A stretch of DNA of 64,000 nucleotides, taken from contig CAJQUW010005533.1 in the NCBI GenBank assembly GCA_907163375.1, positions 1,513,001-1,577,000 of the forward strand. The letters are read 5' to 3'. A program made the position numbers and the translations under genes. Below the pieces are notes generated by a model. It had not been told where the DNA came from. It did not search any database and saw only the letters and a list, made by a program, of their open reading frames with translations. The DNA is from Prostheceraeus crozeri (lineage: Eukaryota > Platyhelminthes > Polycladida > Euryleptidae). Shown here one piece after another: positions 32,351 to 44,600 of the stretch (positions are counted from its first letter, which is position 1; the number at the start of each line of letters is the position of its first letter).

Positions 32351-34129
32351 CCGCGCTGACCATGGATTTTATATGAAGATATTTGCTGTGATCAGACCGC
32401 TCTACTTCTTCCAAACGTCGAACATGCAGCTGAACAGCAATTTTCTGGTTTCATGAAAATTCTTCACAATAAAGATGGGATCTTGCACCGCGTGATGTCT
32501 TGGCACGATTAATAGAAAGTGACAAAGCTGCACGAGAATAGTGCATTATAAATTTGAATACAAAATTTTTGAGCGAAATGAAGAAAGTTGTCTTTGAAAC
32601 AGTTGAATAAAATTATCCATAGGCTGTAGATTATTCGATGATATGTAGTTATATCGAGCTGAGCTCATTGGGAATCGTTCAATAACTTCATGCTGATTTT
32701 GCATTGGGGGCAGGTAGAGGGGCTTTGTAGCACACTCCGTCTAAACATCGAAAACGGTTCTCCTGAAAATAGCAGCTGTTTGAGTCATGTATTCTAGTGC
32801 ACCTTATGATGATTAAATAAGCATAAGTAATAATTTTATACATTTACTTGCTAACTGTGAGGATTCAGAAACATCTTTAATAGAACAGACCCGTAGATTT
32901 TTGAGTCAATTCATGAGTAGTACATGCATGTATTTTCGGATTACTAAATCAATAACACGAGGTGGAAGCATAATTTTGTAGCAAGTCTCTTGTCATTTTA
33001 TCCACGAAATGTCACTGAACTGAAGTCTTAAAGCTTAAACAAGCAATTTCGAAGAGCATTTTCTTTTATCGAATTTTCCGAGGTTCACCATCACGAAAGC
33101 CCAATGCCCAAATTGGCACTTAAATATTTTTCAAATTCCAAAATACTACTTTATTGAAGTCAGAGTGCGTAAAAAAGCAATTTTGGAAAGTTAATGCGGC
33201 CATTATTTCCTTTACCGGGTTTTCCGGGGACCGTTCAATCACGTTCTCATCAAGCAAAAAAGCCGTTCGTTCCGATCATCGTTCATCGGCTTCTCAAACA
33301 TGCCGTTCGATAATTCGTTCATCAGAAAAATGAAAAAATGCTATTCAGCTGTTCGTTCAGACCATTCGTTCAAATGCCCTGATTGAGCTATCTGATTACG
33401 AAATTGGTACATGAATTCATTAGATGGCTCTCTTTGTAGAGGGGCATCTAAGCATATCATAAAGAATAAAGACTCGAGTCTGAACTTCGTTGAACTGAGT
33501 TTCATGAAATCGTCCAATTCATGCAATTAACCTGCAATGCCTTCATCACTATTAGCCTACCATAGTAGGAAATGCATGCACCATTAATGATCATTTTAAG
33601 ATAATACACATGTTTTTTCACATAACTTTAAAGATTCTAGATCACTATTAGACAAGTTATTATTTTGCGCATAACTTGTCACACAACACGCAGTACTTGT
33701 ATGATGACTTTTAATACTTTCTCTTATTATAGGCTCGTGTGATTATTCATACATTCACTTATTTGTTCACTAAGCGATTATCAACATGCATGAACGCATG
33801 CGGTATGTAATCAAATTTATGAATATTATTCGAAACATCCCTAGAGAATAGCTATGTAATATGGCAGGTCCACATACATCCCAAATTGAGAATAGCTATA
33901 TGGGCCTATGCTGCGACTTATGCATGCATCGAAAATCCAAAAATTGGTCTAATCAGGGTGACATAAATAATTGCAGCTTATCAATTGACTTAATTGCAAT
34001 TAATTAATTGCTTCCTGTAACCTGTAAATTAATTGACTGCTTAGCACAAAATAATTGCCATTAATTTTTGACAGCACTTGGCCTATGCACGATCAATATT
34101 TTTGATAAAATAAAGTAAGGCCTGCTGAC
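32351..34129. other. Intergenic, mostly nothing recognised
   Basis: AT-rich. The only structure noted is the CGTTC-rich patch listed separately. Confidence 0.45.
33228..33372. repeat. CGTTC-rich patch
   Basis: About nine CGTTC/CGTTCGTTC words within 145 bases, irregularly spaced. Not a regular tandem array; may be the subterminal part of a lost transposon. Confidence 0.4.
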
Positions 34130-34242
34130 GGTTTTCGTTATCGGCCACGGCTCGCCCAAAGACAGTTTTTTCTCAAACCAGGAATAGAACTCAGATCTAT
34201 ATGATGTGGAAAGGCGAGCATTGTACCACAAGTGCATTGTAT
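34130..34242 (-). repeat. tRNA-derived SINE fragment
   Basis: Minus strand: CACTTGTGGTACAATGCTCG as A box and GAGTTCTATTCCTGG as B box. Its 5' side is split off by the hAT element that follows. Confidence 0.5.
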
Positions 34243-34913
34243 CAGGGATGCGGAGTCCTATCATTTTGATAGGACTCCGACTCAGGTGTCAAGTACAAAA
34301 AGCCTTTTTTGAAAAATTGACTGGTAACCCACATCATAAATCATTATAGGCTTACCTGAACCTATATTTTGTGATCATTGCTGTATCAATTATCAATCTT
34401 ATTTCGATGAAAGTTGATCTAATGTCGCTTTCAGTTGGATGCATGCGACTAGGCTCCTTCCATCTTGTTGATGTGTGCTTCACATGGTTTTTCTCCAGTC
34501 TCTACCAGCCATCCTCCCACACTTTCCATTTTAATATGCGCTTTAGAGGAGCCATCACACACGATTAACGTGAGGGTTAGAGGTAATGTTCTCAAACAAA
34601 CTAGTATTTCATTTTTGTCTCTGATGTGACCTTTGGCGCGTAGGTGTGATCGAGGATAGGAGGGCTTGTGTTCTCTACTAAGTCACCGAGTGAAAGACAA
34701 TCCTTTTTTCACTGTCACGGTTCATTCCCTCAACTATTACAAGCTTTGCATGTACTGCTGTCTCTGTACTTTTGTTTGATGGAGAAAGTTGACATCAAGA
34801 CAGTGACAGCTATACACGAGAATAAATAATTTGTTTGTATTATATCTCGGGTCTAGTTATAGGCCGAAGTCTGGAGTCCTTTCATTTGATGGGGCTCCGA
34901 CTCCACATCCCTG
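34243..34913. mobile_element. hAT-type MITE with 8-bp target duplication
   Basis: Ends CAGGGATG(C/T)GGAGTC are inverted copies at 34243-34257 and 34899-34913. CATTGTAT flanks both sides (34235-34242 and 34914-34921), the 8-bp duplication expected for hAT. 671 bp, no transposase. Near the left end GGAGTCCTATC and GATAGGACTCC form a small hairpin. Confidence 0.88.
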
Positions 34914-35399
34914 CATTGTATCAATCACTTGAATTAGCGCTCACTTTTCAGCTGTAACGTTTCAACAGGAGATGCAAAGATCTTAACAAATAACAACGCG
35001 ATATTGTGCTAAGTTCATTTGCAAATTCCGAGCAGATTTTTTATCGCCAAACATCGATTGCGATGCTGCTAGTTGCCGTTTTATGGCACTTTGCGTCCAC
35101 CATCGCAAAAACTGAACGCTTTCGTTGTTCATTTATAAAATATTGTAATCTATGATCTTGTACTTTTGTAATGCGTTCACCGACTGTAACCATGTGAAGC
35201 ATTAAAGATATTATTACTATTTTGAAGCATGAAAATGCGCCCTCTTGAGGGTTTAAAAATGGGGAGTCGGTGGGGAGGGGTTATTATGATTTTATCTCTG
35301 CGTTCGAAAGCTTGAATCAACCCTTGCTTATCAACGCTGGCAATTTCGCATAACTTTACTGATGTTATCGTTCACTGAGTGCAGTCTTTGAAATTTCTT

Positions 35400-35832
35400 T
35401 CAGTGTAGGAAAATTCCTTGATTATGGAAAAACTTAACACCTTCAGATTTTGGAAACCTCCTAATGTCGGCAAACACGAGCATCTTCTGCAATTTTATCC
35501 CAACTAAACCACGTTCTCGCATACATTGAGGTTCAGAAAACTGAACGTAATAAATGCACATTATTGGAAATGACCTCAAACCATTTGGCTCTAGATCTAG
35601 TGTTTTTAATTTGATTAGCGAAAACACATCTAATTTCATTTTGACCAAAATCTGCAGTTTCCGTCCAGTTGGATTAGGATGTTTTGTTTTTTGATTTTGT
35701 CTGACAAGAAGACGAACCAAGTAGACCAGTATATTTTGTAGTAGGCATAGGGTGTGCATCATTCCATAAAAGTATCATTTTCGACCTATTTCCCTTCAGA
35801 AACTCGCTCTGACTGCCGGACTGAAATTAATA
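35400..35832 (-). repeat. Interspersed repeat, copy 1
   Basis: Minus strand from about 35825 down to 35650 (AGTCCGGCAGTCAGAGCGAG, then AATGATGCACACCCTATGCC and TACTAC, then CTTCTTGTCAGACAAAATC) matches 48469-48640 on the plus strand. The lower part of the interval is not matched there. Family unknown. Confidence 0.55.
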
Positions 35833-37934
35833 AACAAGGAACAAAATTTCTGTTCTCACAATATTTTTTAAGTTATTGTTATTAAGAATGTGACTACATG
35901 ATAAATAACGTTGTTTCCTATGTTACTGGTGAGTTCTTATAGTATCAAAGCGACATTCTTCAGAATATCTTTTATTAACAGAAAATATAAGGACAGAAAG
36001 CTAAACATTTTTTCAAATGTGACCAAAATATTAGTCAGCATTACTTCGGTCTACACTGAAGATATTGGATTGGTGGAAACAATGGACAGTGAAAATATCA
36101 GGACGTAAGGGAACGGTTTACAAAATGATAAAAGAATTCAATCAGGACAGGGCATCATCTTGGCTGACAATAAATGAAATATACAAACAGGATTCACAAT
36201 ATTCAATGATTGTTTCTGAATACGCATAAGCAAAAGTTCTTGTACAAAAAGATGAAATGATAAAATGGTTGAAAAGTTGAATTAGTAAAAAAAATAGACC
36301 AAATAGTAAATACACAGCTCTAATTTATCCTTCAGCAGGTGATAACATGAAAAAGGAAGCATGCACCGACAGTATCTTGATATTTTGAAACTATTTGAAA
36401 AGTGAAAAATAATGAATTTTGCTAACAATATCGCTGCTTCAATATTTGCATTTATTGTGCTCACTGACAGTTTCGGAAAAAACTCTTAATGAAAGATTCA
36501 TAAAGCCCCCACACATGCTAAATGAATGGGTTTTATTCTGTCTGTGCCTCACCGAGAGATATTTCAATGGGATATCATGGCTTATTCAGAGAAACTTGTC
36601 AATAAGTCATTGTAGAAAATCGCATTTTTTGGTAAAGCATTCAAATAAAAGAATGAGCACGAGAAAATCAGAGCTGAAGATTGTTCTGAAAATTATGAAA
36701 TTAAATTTTCTAAGGTCTTTTTAATCAACATCGTCTTCTGCAACATTTTCTCCTTTCTTCAATTTTGAAATAATCTACAAAGAAATCGACATGCTTGTTG
36801 ATGTTCAAGTTGCTAAAGCAGAGCAGCAATTCATGAAAACATGTGCAGTACATATTGAACAGTGGACCAATTTATTGCACATCTAGAAAATGCCAGACAA
36901 GACATTTTCGCAAAGCTTGAATACAACTGTTGATATAAAGCAATTGCTAAAAATTAAGTTATAAAAATTCTCCAATCCGTCCGCTACCTACTTTTATCTA
37001 ACAAAATGTATTTGTATTCAGGCGAGTTTTCGATCTGGACGATTTAGCGTGGAACTCCCAATTATATATTTTTACTTCGTGTGCCGGCGATAATATATGA
37101 TAACACATGGTTCCTAAATAGTGATCACGTTCGAAATCATTTATATTGTATTAACATATCCAAATATGTACACTACGAGTAAAATCATGTGCAATTTTAT
37201 GCTTCAACAATCTTTCAATTATTTTTTAATGCTTTGCAAATCGCTTAGAATATTCAGTGGACCACTTTTTCAAATCAGTTATTGCATGTCGAAATAATGA
37301 CATTTACAACATCACAAAATTTGTTACTTTAAGTGAAATTAAATGTTTTGATAACATCACAGTTTTTCTTTATGATTTGATGTTGCATGAATCAATGTTT
37401 CATAATGTTTCCTCTGTTCTATCACCATTTGAAATTGAAGTGACGATATTAGTTTTATTCACTTTTCAATCAATTTTTCACCATTTGGCGCTTCTGTGAT
37501 TTTACAAGGTAATCTGAGTCGCTTAGGTACAATGTTGAGATATTCGCAACATTTCAAAAAAGCAAAATGTAAGATGAACAATGCAACATATTGCACTATC
37601 AAATTGGTTTAAGGAGTTTGATCTGTCAAAGATGCAATACGATCAATGTTATGTATGTTGAAACAGCTCCGAACTTTTTGTAATTCAATAAGTTATTGTG
37701 CGAGTTATGTAATAACACGATATTAATAGATATTTGTTAAACGAATGTCGAAGTGCTCAGCGTTTTTTGCATATCTTATAAGTTTCATGGCTTTTCATGT
37801 TTGTGTGTTTGGAAAAATTCATTTTTGCTGCCTTTAATATAAAAACAGTATAACCTAATCAAAATGTGTTTTTCATATTTCATCAGAAAAGTCAGCGGCA
37901 AACAAAACTTCTTTCTTATAAATGCAGTAAGGGA
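35833..37934. other. Intergenic, nothing recognised
   Basis: AT-rich. Must contain the 3' end of the kinesin gene or lie just outside it, but no exon could be recognised. Confidence 0.4.
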
Positions 37935-38276
37935 TTTGAATATATTATCTTGGCTATTTTTCATTATTTGATTGTAGTTGGAAAGAGCCAATATTGGATG
38001 ATGGTGGCTTTATTTTCTTTTTCTTATTTCTTACAATTAATTTCAGTACTATGTAACCCAATACTACCTGTTCCATAGCCCTTCCCACTTTTGTATTCAG
38101 TATTATGTTATTATGACATAGACGTCGGTGTGAATTTTAAATTTTATACTAGACCATATTTCCTTCCCTTTTACCTGAAGATAGTTAACGGATGTTAACT
38201 GAAATTAATTGTAAGAAATAAGAAAAAGAAAATAAAACCACCATCATCCAATATTGGCTCTTTCCAACTACCATCA
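37935..38276. mobile_element. 342-bp insert with long inverted arms
   Basis: Flanked by a 14-bp direct repeat AATGCAGTAAGGGA (37921-37934 and 38277-38290). Inside, about 70-base arms at 37977-38046 and about 38201-38270 are inverted copies with about one mismatch. Flanking direct repeat plus inverted arms suggests an insertion with target duplication; no coding content. Confidence 0.65.
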
Positions 38277-38576
38277 AATGCAGTAAGGGAAATGCACGTT
38301 GTGAATTTTGATTAGTGACTGAAGTATTGATAAGTTATCTGTATTTCTACCTTTTCTAAATTATGATAGGTACACAAAGGCTTCGAATCTGTATTAAGGC
38401 AAACTTCACTATTGGAAAATTTTTTTCAATAGCATTGTCGCTCCATACGAACGCACACTCAAGTTTTCATCGTCGACAATTTTTTCACATTTTTTCTTCA
38501 TATTTAACTTGAGTCATGCACTGGTTAATCAAAGAAAAACAATTTAATAGGGAATGAGAGAACTTGCAACACTCAC

Positions 38577-38655
38577 CGCTTTCAATCTTGAAATTTCTTT
38601 ATTATCGGAATTTTTCTGTGCATCATTCGTGATGAGCTTCACTCGAGACGCATAT
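38577..38655 (-). CDS. Kinesin-14 exon: end of motor domain
   Basis: 79 bases: [20 protein letters not shown] then EISRLKA, with consensus GTGAGT donor below 38577, so at least one more exon is required. The family usually continues with a YWKEQAG-like segment, which I could not find between 29 and 38.5 kb. Confidence 0.9.
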
Positions 38656-41600
38656 CTACAAATGAAGCAAGGATGTCAATAGTCAAATGCGTTGGCGTAG
38701 ATTGATATTTTGGGTCTTCAGAGATAAGCAATTAAAGAAGGTTGTAATTTTTGTATCTGAACGATGAATTAACCAGATTAATTTGCGTCCCCTGAAGGGA
38801 GAGGGTTGCAAACTTCTTATCAACTTTGATACTTCTTTCTGTTTGAACTCAGTGATAACAAAAAAATGCATACGCAGAGGCATGATAGTATGAGCAGGTT
38901 AAAAACTTGACTGCTAGATTTGTAAGCATGTATTGAAAAGAAATCTATTTTGGTTGAAAAATATGCCTCTTTTAACTAATGCGATGTAATATTTACTTGA
39001 GCAAACTAAGAAGTATTTAAAGTATTGGCTTTGATAATATTATCGCGTTTCATAGCTGTCCTTGTGATGGATTTGATAGTCATTGTATGTACGTACATCA
39101 TACTATTTATCACCTTGTTCGAGCACACAATAATGAAGGACACGACTACCGGATTTCGTATTTCTCTGAATGACGAAATAACTAATTTCTAATATTATTT
39201 TCTAATATTAACTACGTAGCTGAATCGTCACAGGAGCAAAGGAAATGTAGTTTTGAAACTAAGCTTAAACAGTGATCTGAAAAACATGCTTTTGAAGCGA
39301 ACACTGTCTACGAATAGCATGTAATGAACGTTACAAATGCTCTATTTCAAGCATCAAAACAGCTTGAGGTTGGCAATTCATGAGTGTATTAGAAAAACAA
39401 ATCAAACATACACAAGGAAAATTGTCAAAGAGCTAACACGGTTCAGCAAGTCTGATAACGTCCACCAGAAAACTAGCTGGACTAGATGCCCAGATACAAT
39501 TGATTTCTTTTGTGATAAATAATAGGAATCCAAAAGACTTTAGTGCAATTACTTTTCCGAAATCCAGAAATTTTTGTAAACTTGATTACAATTTCGAAAA
39601 CAGAAACTTTCATTTCCATTGTGCGCTCTCAGTTTTGAAAACTAGAATTTTTGTTTCTATAGTGAAATTCAGTTTCTATAAATAAAGTTCATTTCTAGCC
39701 GATTACAATTTTGAAACCATTCAATTATGCTCGATAGCAACACTAAAGTAGTTTAGACTATATAAATCAATACTAGATCAATGCATATTGATCCTATATT
39801 AGAAAAGCAGGAAAGTTGCATTCACTGCTTCAAGCATTATACAACATGCAGAGAAATCATATTCTCAGATATTTTATACTCACGTAAGAGATATGATTGT
39901 TTCATCAGCATTGTAGTCAGCCGGAGAAATGTTCACAAACATCAGTGTTTTCGCATTTCCTCCAAGAGAATCTTGCATTAACATTGTAAGTTTATTGTTT
40001 CTGTATGGAATGAACTGTTGGTCACTGGATAGAGCAGAAATTACATCGCCCAAGGCAGACAGCGATTTGTTGATCGAATTCGCTTCCTGAAAAATGAAAC
40101 AATAGTGAATTACTTATGTATTGAATATCTACAGTATGCATTTTTTCCTGTAGTTAAAGAGATTGAATGCTTCATTAACATAAGCAATGATGTAAGTACT
40201 AAGCTAATACCATAGAGTAAGTATATTTAGGTAGAGTGGTAACTCAGCATTTATTAAATCCCCTATGTGTATACACTTTCGATTTCATAAAATGAACTAG
40301 ACACGAAACCCAGCACCACATGTGAGATATACGAATTTTTGCACTTTTGGAGAAATGTAAACGAAATTGACTTATTATGACAGCAATACAGAAGAAAGAA
40401 AAGTAATTTACAAATACTCCTTGAGAGGTAATATGGTTTATCATATTAGCAATTCGATGGCTTACCATTACTTTAAAGCCCATGCCTTATAATAAGATTA
40501 TTTTCTTAAGCGTGATCATATCACAAACTACCTGTCACTGAAAGAGCAAAGGCATCATTATAAAGAAAATGATCTTTAGAAGGTGTAAATGGGTCAACAT
40601 TACGTTATATTTAGCACAATTCAGATTAAATAAAAGACGCCTTGTGAATCATAAAATCATGCCGCTGAAAATTGAATTTTAAGACATGACATCTCAGCCA
40701 AGAAACTTTCAATAAGATCTCAACTTTTCCTTGAAGACTTGCATTATAATGCAGGTCATGAAATTTCCTTATCATCAGCTTAATTTCCGCCTAATTATGA
40801 TGCTTGCTAGCAAATATTCATTCCTTTGATATCCAACATGTTTCACACTACTTATAAAGGAGACGTCATCTCGGTAATGTATAAATAAAGGAATAATTTG
40901 AAAAATTTTAGCTTTTTAAAAACTGCTCAAATAGTTTCTTGGACAGCAGGAACGTAATCTCCGCAAAAAACTGAATCTTTTGATATAAAAATTTTCACAG
41001 TATACAGATATTTGTTTGAGTCGACACTCTACCTATTTACACTTACTCTATGACTAATACCAAAGTAAGTAGGCTACTACTGATTATCGAGTTGAACTAT
41101 GATTGAAAGAGCTGTAAAACAGTAGTTGCTTATAAAATTCACGTAGATTTGTGAAGTAACACAAGAAATGCTCATTCAGATTCCATTATTTATACTTATG
41201 AAACATGCAAAAACGGCCACTGTTGGTGCGCCTGAAATTGTCCTAAATTGCTGCCCGAAAAAATTTATGTCAGCAATATGGTGCGCAATAAGATGATGAC
41301 ATACATGTTTTGAGGGCGTCAGCGGCCCGAAAATTTGCCATTGACAGCCCGATAAATGTGTATGTCATCATTATTGTATACCATCCTTCAAAAGAAATCT
41401 ATGAATAAACTCCCGAGCCGTCAATGCTTTATCAGCCCGGAAATTTGAATTTGATATTTCTTCCAATGCAATGATTATTGGGCTGTCAACAGACATGCTC
41501 ATATCTATGTACAATTGAAAAATTATACTATGATAAATTGTATTTTCCAAACCTGGTGAAAATCTGTTTCCAAATTCAAAGGTCAATAGGACTAAAAGTC

Positions 41601-44600
41601 AAATTAAAGCAAAAAAATAATAGAGTAACAATGTGTTAAAAAGCAGTCGGCATCCAGACGCTTACCAATGACAACACAAAGCCAGTGATAGACATCACGA
41701 ACATACAATATAGTAGAGAATCATGATAAATTTTCAGGATGATGTAAAGGAATAGAAATTTAGTACATGTAATTATTATACAAAAGCTGTGAAGTAGGAG
41801 GAAGTCATTATACAAATGTCCAATGGCAGCAGATACACAATCATAAGTTTTACGTCTCTGAACAGGTCATCAATAAAATCTACTGTTGAATTGGAATACG
41901 ACTTTTGTTCTTTCTTAGATGTATTGATAAAAATAAACAACCAAGTAGAGTAGTTGTTGAAATTTATCATTTAAAGATGAAAGAATCTTGCACATCCAGA
42001 AAATTGTGCTGCATACGAAATGAATTGCGACTGCAGTCAGAACTGAAGCAGAGGGAGAAACAAAGACTTATTTACTTAATACAAAGAGAGAGAGAGAGAA
42101 TTAACATAAGAAGTCAATAAGTGAGATGAATGTCGACTTCTCGAAAGTAGCCTAACATCAGTTGAGACTTTCCATAAAATTGATGTAAATATGAAAGAAC
42201 TTGATTGAAGATAAAATAGAGCAAGGTATTTCAATTTCCATTAATGCGAGGCCTTTCGGATATATTTCAGACGACCATTATCAATATCACTCGCAGAGCC
42301 AATAGTTGGTCGTCTGATATGCTAAAAATGTTTCGTTTCTCAAAAAGCGTGAACCTACGAAGGGTTTTGTTTGATTGGACAACGTGCTGAGGAGACAATC
42401 ATCATACGGGCAGCGAGCGGCCTGTACTGTGCAATATTAAAGACCTGAGGCCCGAAAACACGCTTTTTATGGTCGGGGAAGCAACAAGTGTAGATTGATG
42501 TAGGTCTGCGTGTGCACGGCATCGTTGGAGGAAGTCTTCCGCTGTGTCATCATCCTCATGGCAGTCATGACAAGTGGGATCTGATGCTCGACTAATTCGA
42601 TGAAAGTAGGCGCACAGAATCGGCAGTGGCCGGTGAGTAATTGGGACGCCAAGACAGAGTTGTTGCAGTCAGGCCAACACCAAAGACCGTAAACTAGGAG
42701 AAGAAGGCTGCATGCCAATCTTGTTGCGCGTGTTGGCTCGAGTTGTTCCATTGGTGGAAAGTGGCACGACGAATAGCAGTCTTGGCGATGTCGTGGGAGA
42801 TGGGCATTGTGTCTAGAGTCTGCATAGTGTAGAGAAAATGAGAAAACACCGTGGCTTCGACAACGTTTATTCAGTTGGTCTGACACACAATAGGGAGAAG
42901 CGGAACTCCCCCTATTCATCCCTGTCGCAACGAGGGACCATGCGGGCAGACATGAAGTAGCAGAAAGCATCTCTTAACAGTACATTTCCCCGTGGACTCA
43001 AGTCCAAAAAAGGGCCTAGGAAAGTATACACATGTGGAGCAAGTCACAAATAGTAGTAGTCAGCCATCCAAACAGGTGGGCGCCTGTCACGCGTGTCTTC
43101 TTCTGGCTCTTGACTGCAATTTTCCTCTTCCTCATTCGTGACGCTTCCATCGGACCTGTCGCACACAATGTCCTCGTCTGTGACATCTTCTGGTTCCGCA
43201 GCATGGAACACCGGCCTGAGGATCGAATGATGAGTGAGAGTTGTAGGCCTACTCGGAGGAGAGTGCACGCGTCTGACGTCGGCTATGTGCCTGGGCACAC
43301 AATCAACATCAACAGACCAAGCAGAGTTCACAGCAGTCACAACACCTTCACTCCACTGACTATCACAACGATTTTGCCTCGGTTTCACAAACACTAGCTC
43401 TCCGACATTAAACTTAGCTTTCAGCTCGTCTCTACTCACAACAGCGGACGTCTCGGGAATGCGCCATCTGTACTTCATTAACTTTGTAGCAGGGATAGAG
43501 TGGGGATTGCCACCCACCTTTGGTAAGCAATTATACCAGAAAGTGGCCTTCTCAGGTGAAATGTTGCTTCGCGCAGCCACTGTCTTAATGGTTCTGTGCA
43601 GGCGCTCAACAATGCCATTGCCACTTGGACGGTAGGCACAGCGAAACACCTGTCGGACTTTCCACTCCCCACACAGGTCAGCCACAACAGTCGACCGAAA
43701 GCTAGCGGCATTGTCTAACAGCAGCTCTGCGGGTGGCCCCCTCTCACGATAGATCTCCTCTAAGAGACGCGCTATTGTCCTTGCGTCCTCTGCTTGTATC
43801 CTTCGGCAGATAGCAAACCTGGACGGGCCACAGTCAATTAGGGTAAAGTAAAGAGCGTTTTTATAGTGCATTGTGTCACACGCCAATCTCCACCAGTTTC
43901 GAACAACACCTAGATTCCCACCTTCCCATTGAACCGGAGCCGGGTCAATCGAAGAGCACTTCGCACAATTTCTGATGACTTCAGCCACTGCCTCTTTGGT
44001 CGTCTGTACACCTGCCTTTTTGACCAGATACATCGTGCGATCCAAGCCGAAGTGGTGAAGTCTATGCAAATTCTCAATCAAGTCAGACGGCTCTTCCGCA
44101 ACTGCAGCCACACACGAAGCCTCTTGTCGAACGCTGTCTAGCCATTGTCGCTTGACTCTGGTCAGGCTGTCAGCCTTGTTTTCATGGGATGGCACAAGCA
44201 TGCAGTCGATTTCTAGGTTGAACTCACTGCACAACTCTTTCAACATTGACAGTCTCCTGTCGACTAGCATCTCGGCCATTCCATGACTCTTTGACTTAAA
44301 CTCTCCTGTGAGTGCTGATGATATCCAGCTTTTCACGGTGGCGGAATCGGTTACGATGGTGAATGCTTCCACTTTCCACTTGATGGCGAGATTCACACCG
44401 CGTATAACCGCGTCTAGCTCGGCCACATTAATATGCATCTTGTCTGTCTTTTTTCTGAGCCAGCCATTGTCCTCAATTACGTTACCATCAACTTCCAGGA
44501 CACATCCTATTCCGATGCTGCTGGCATCGCACCAGACTTTGACAACGGCACCGAAATCGATTTTAGCGTCCCAAACTCCTTGAACGGGATCATCGCCTTC

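Noticed and set aside
42467-42970. 167-codon minus frame running from the LTR into flanking DNA
   Set aside because: A chance fusion of LTR sequence and the LINE remnant in a wrong frame.
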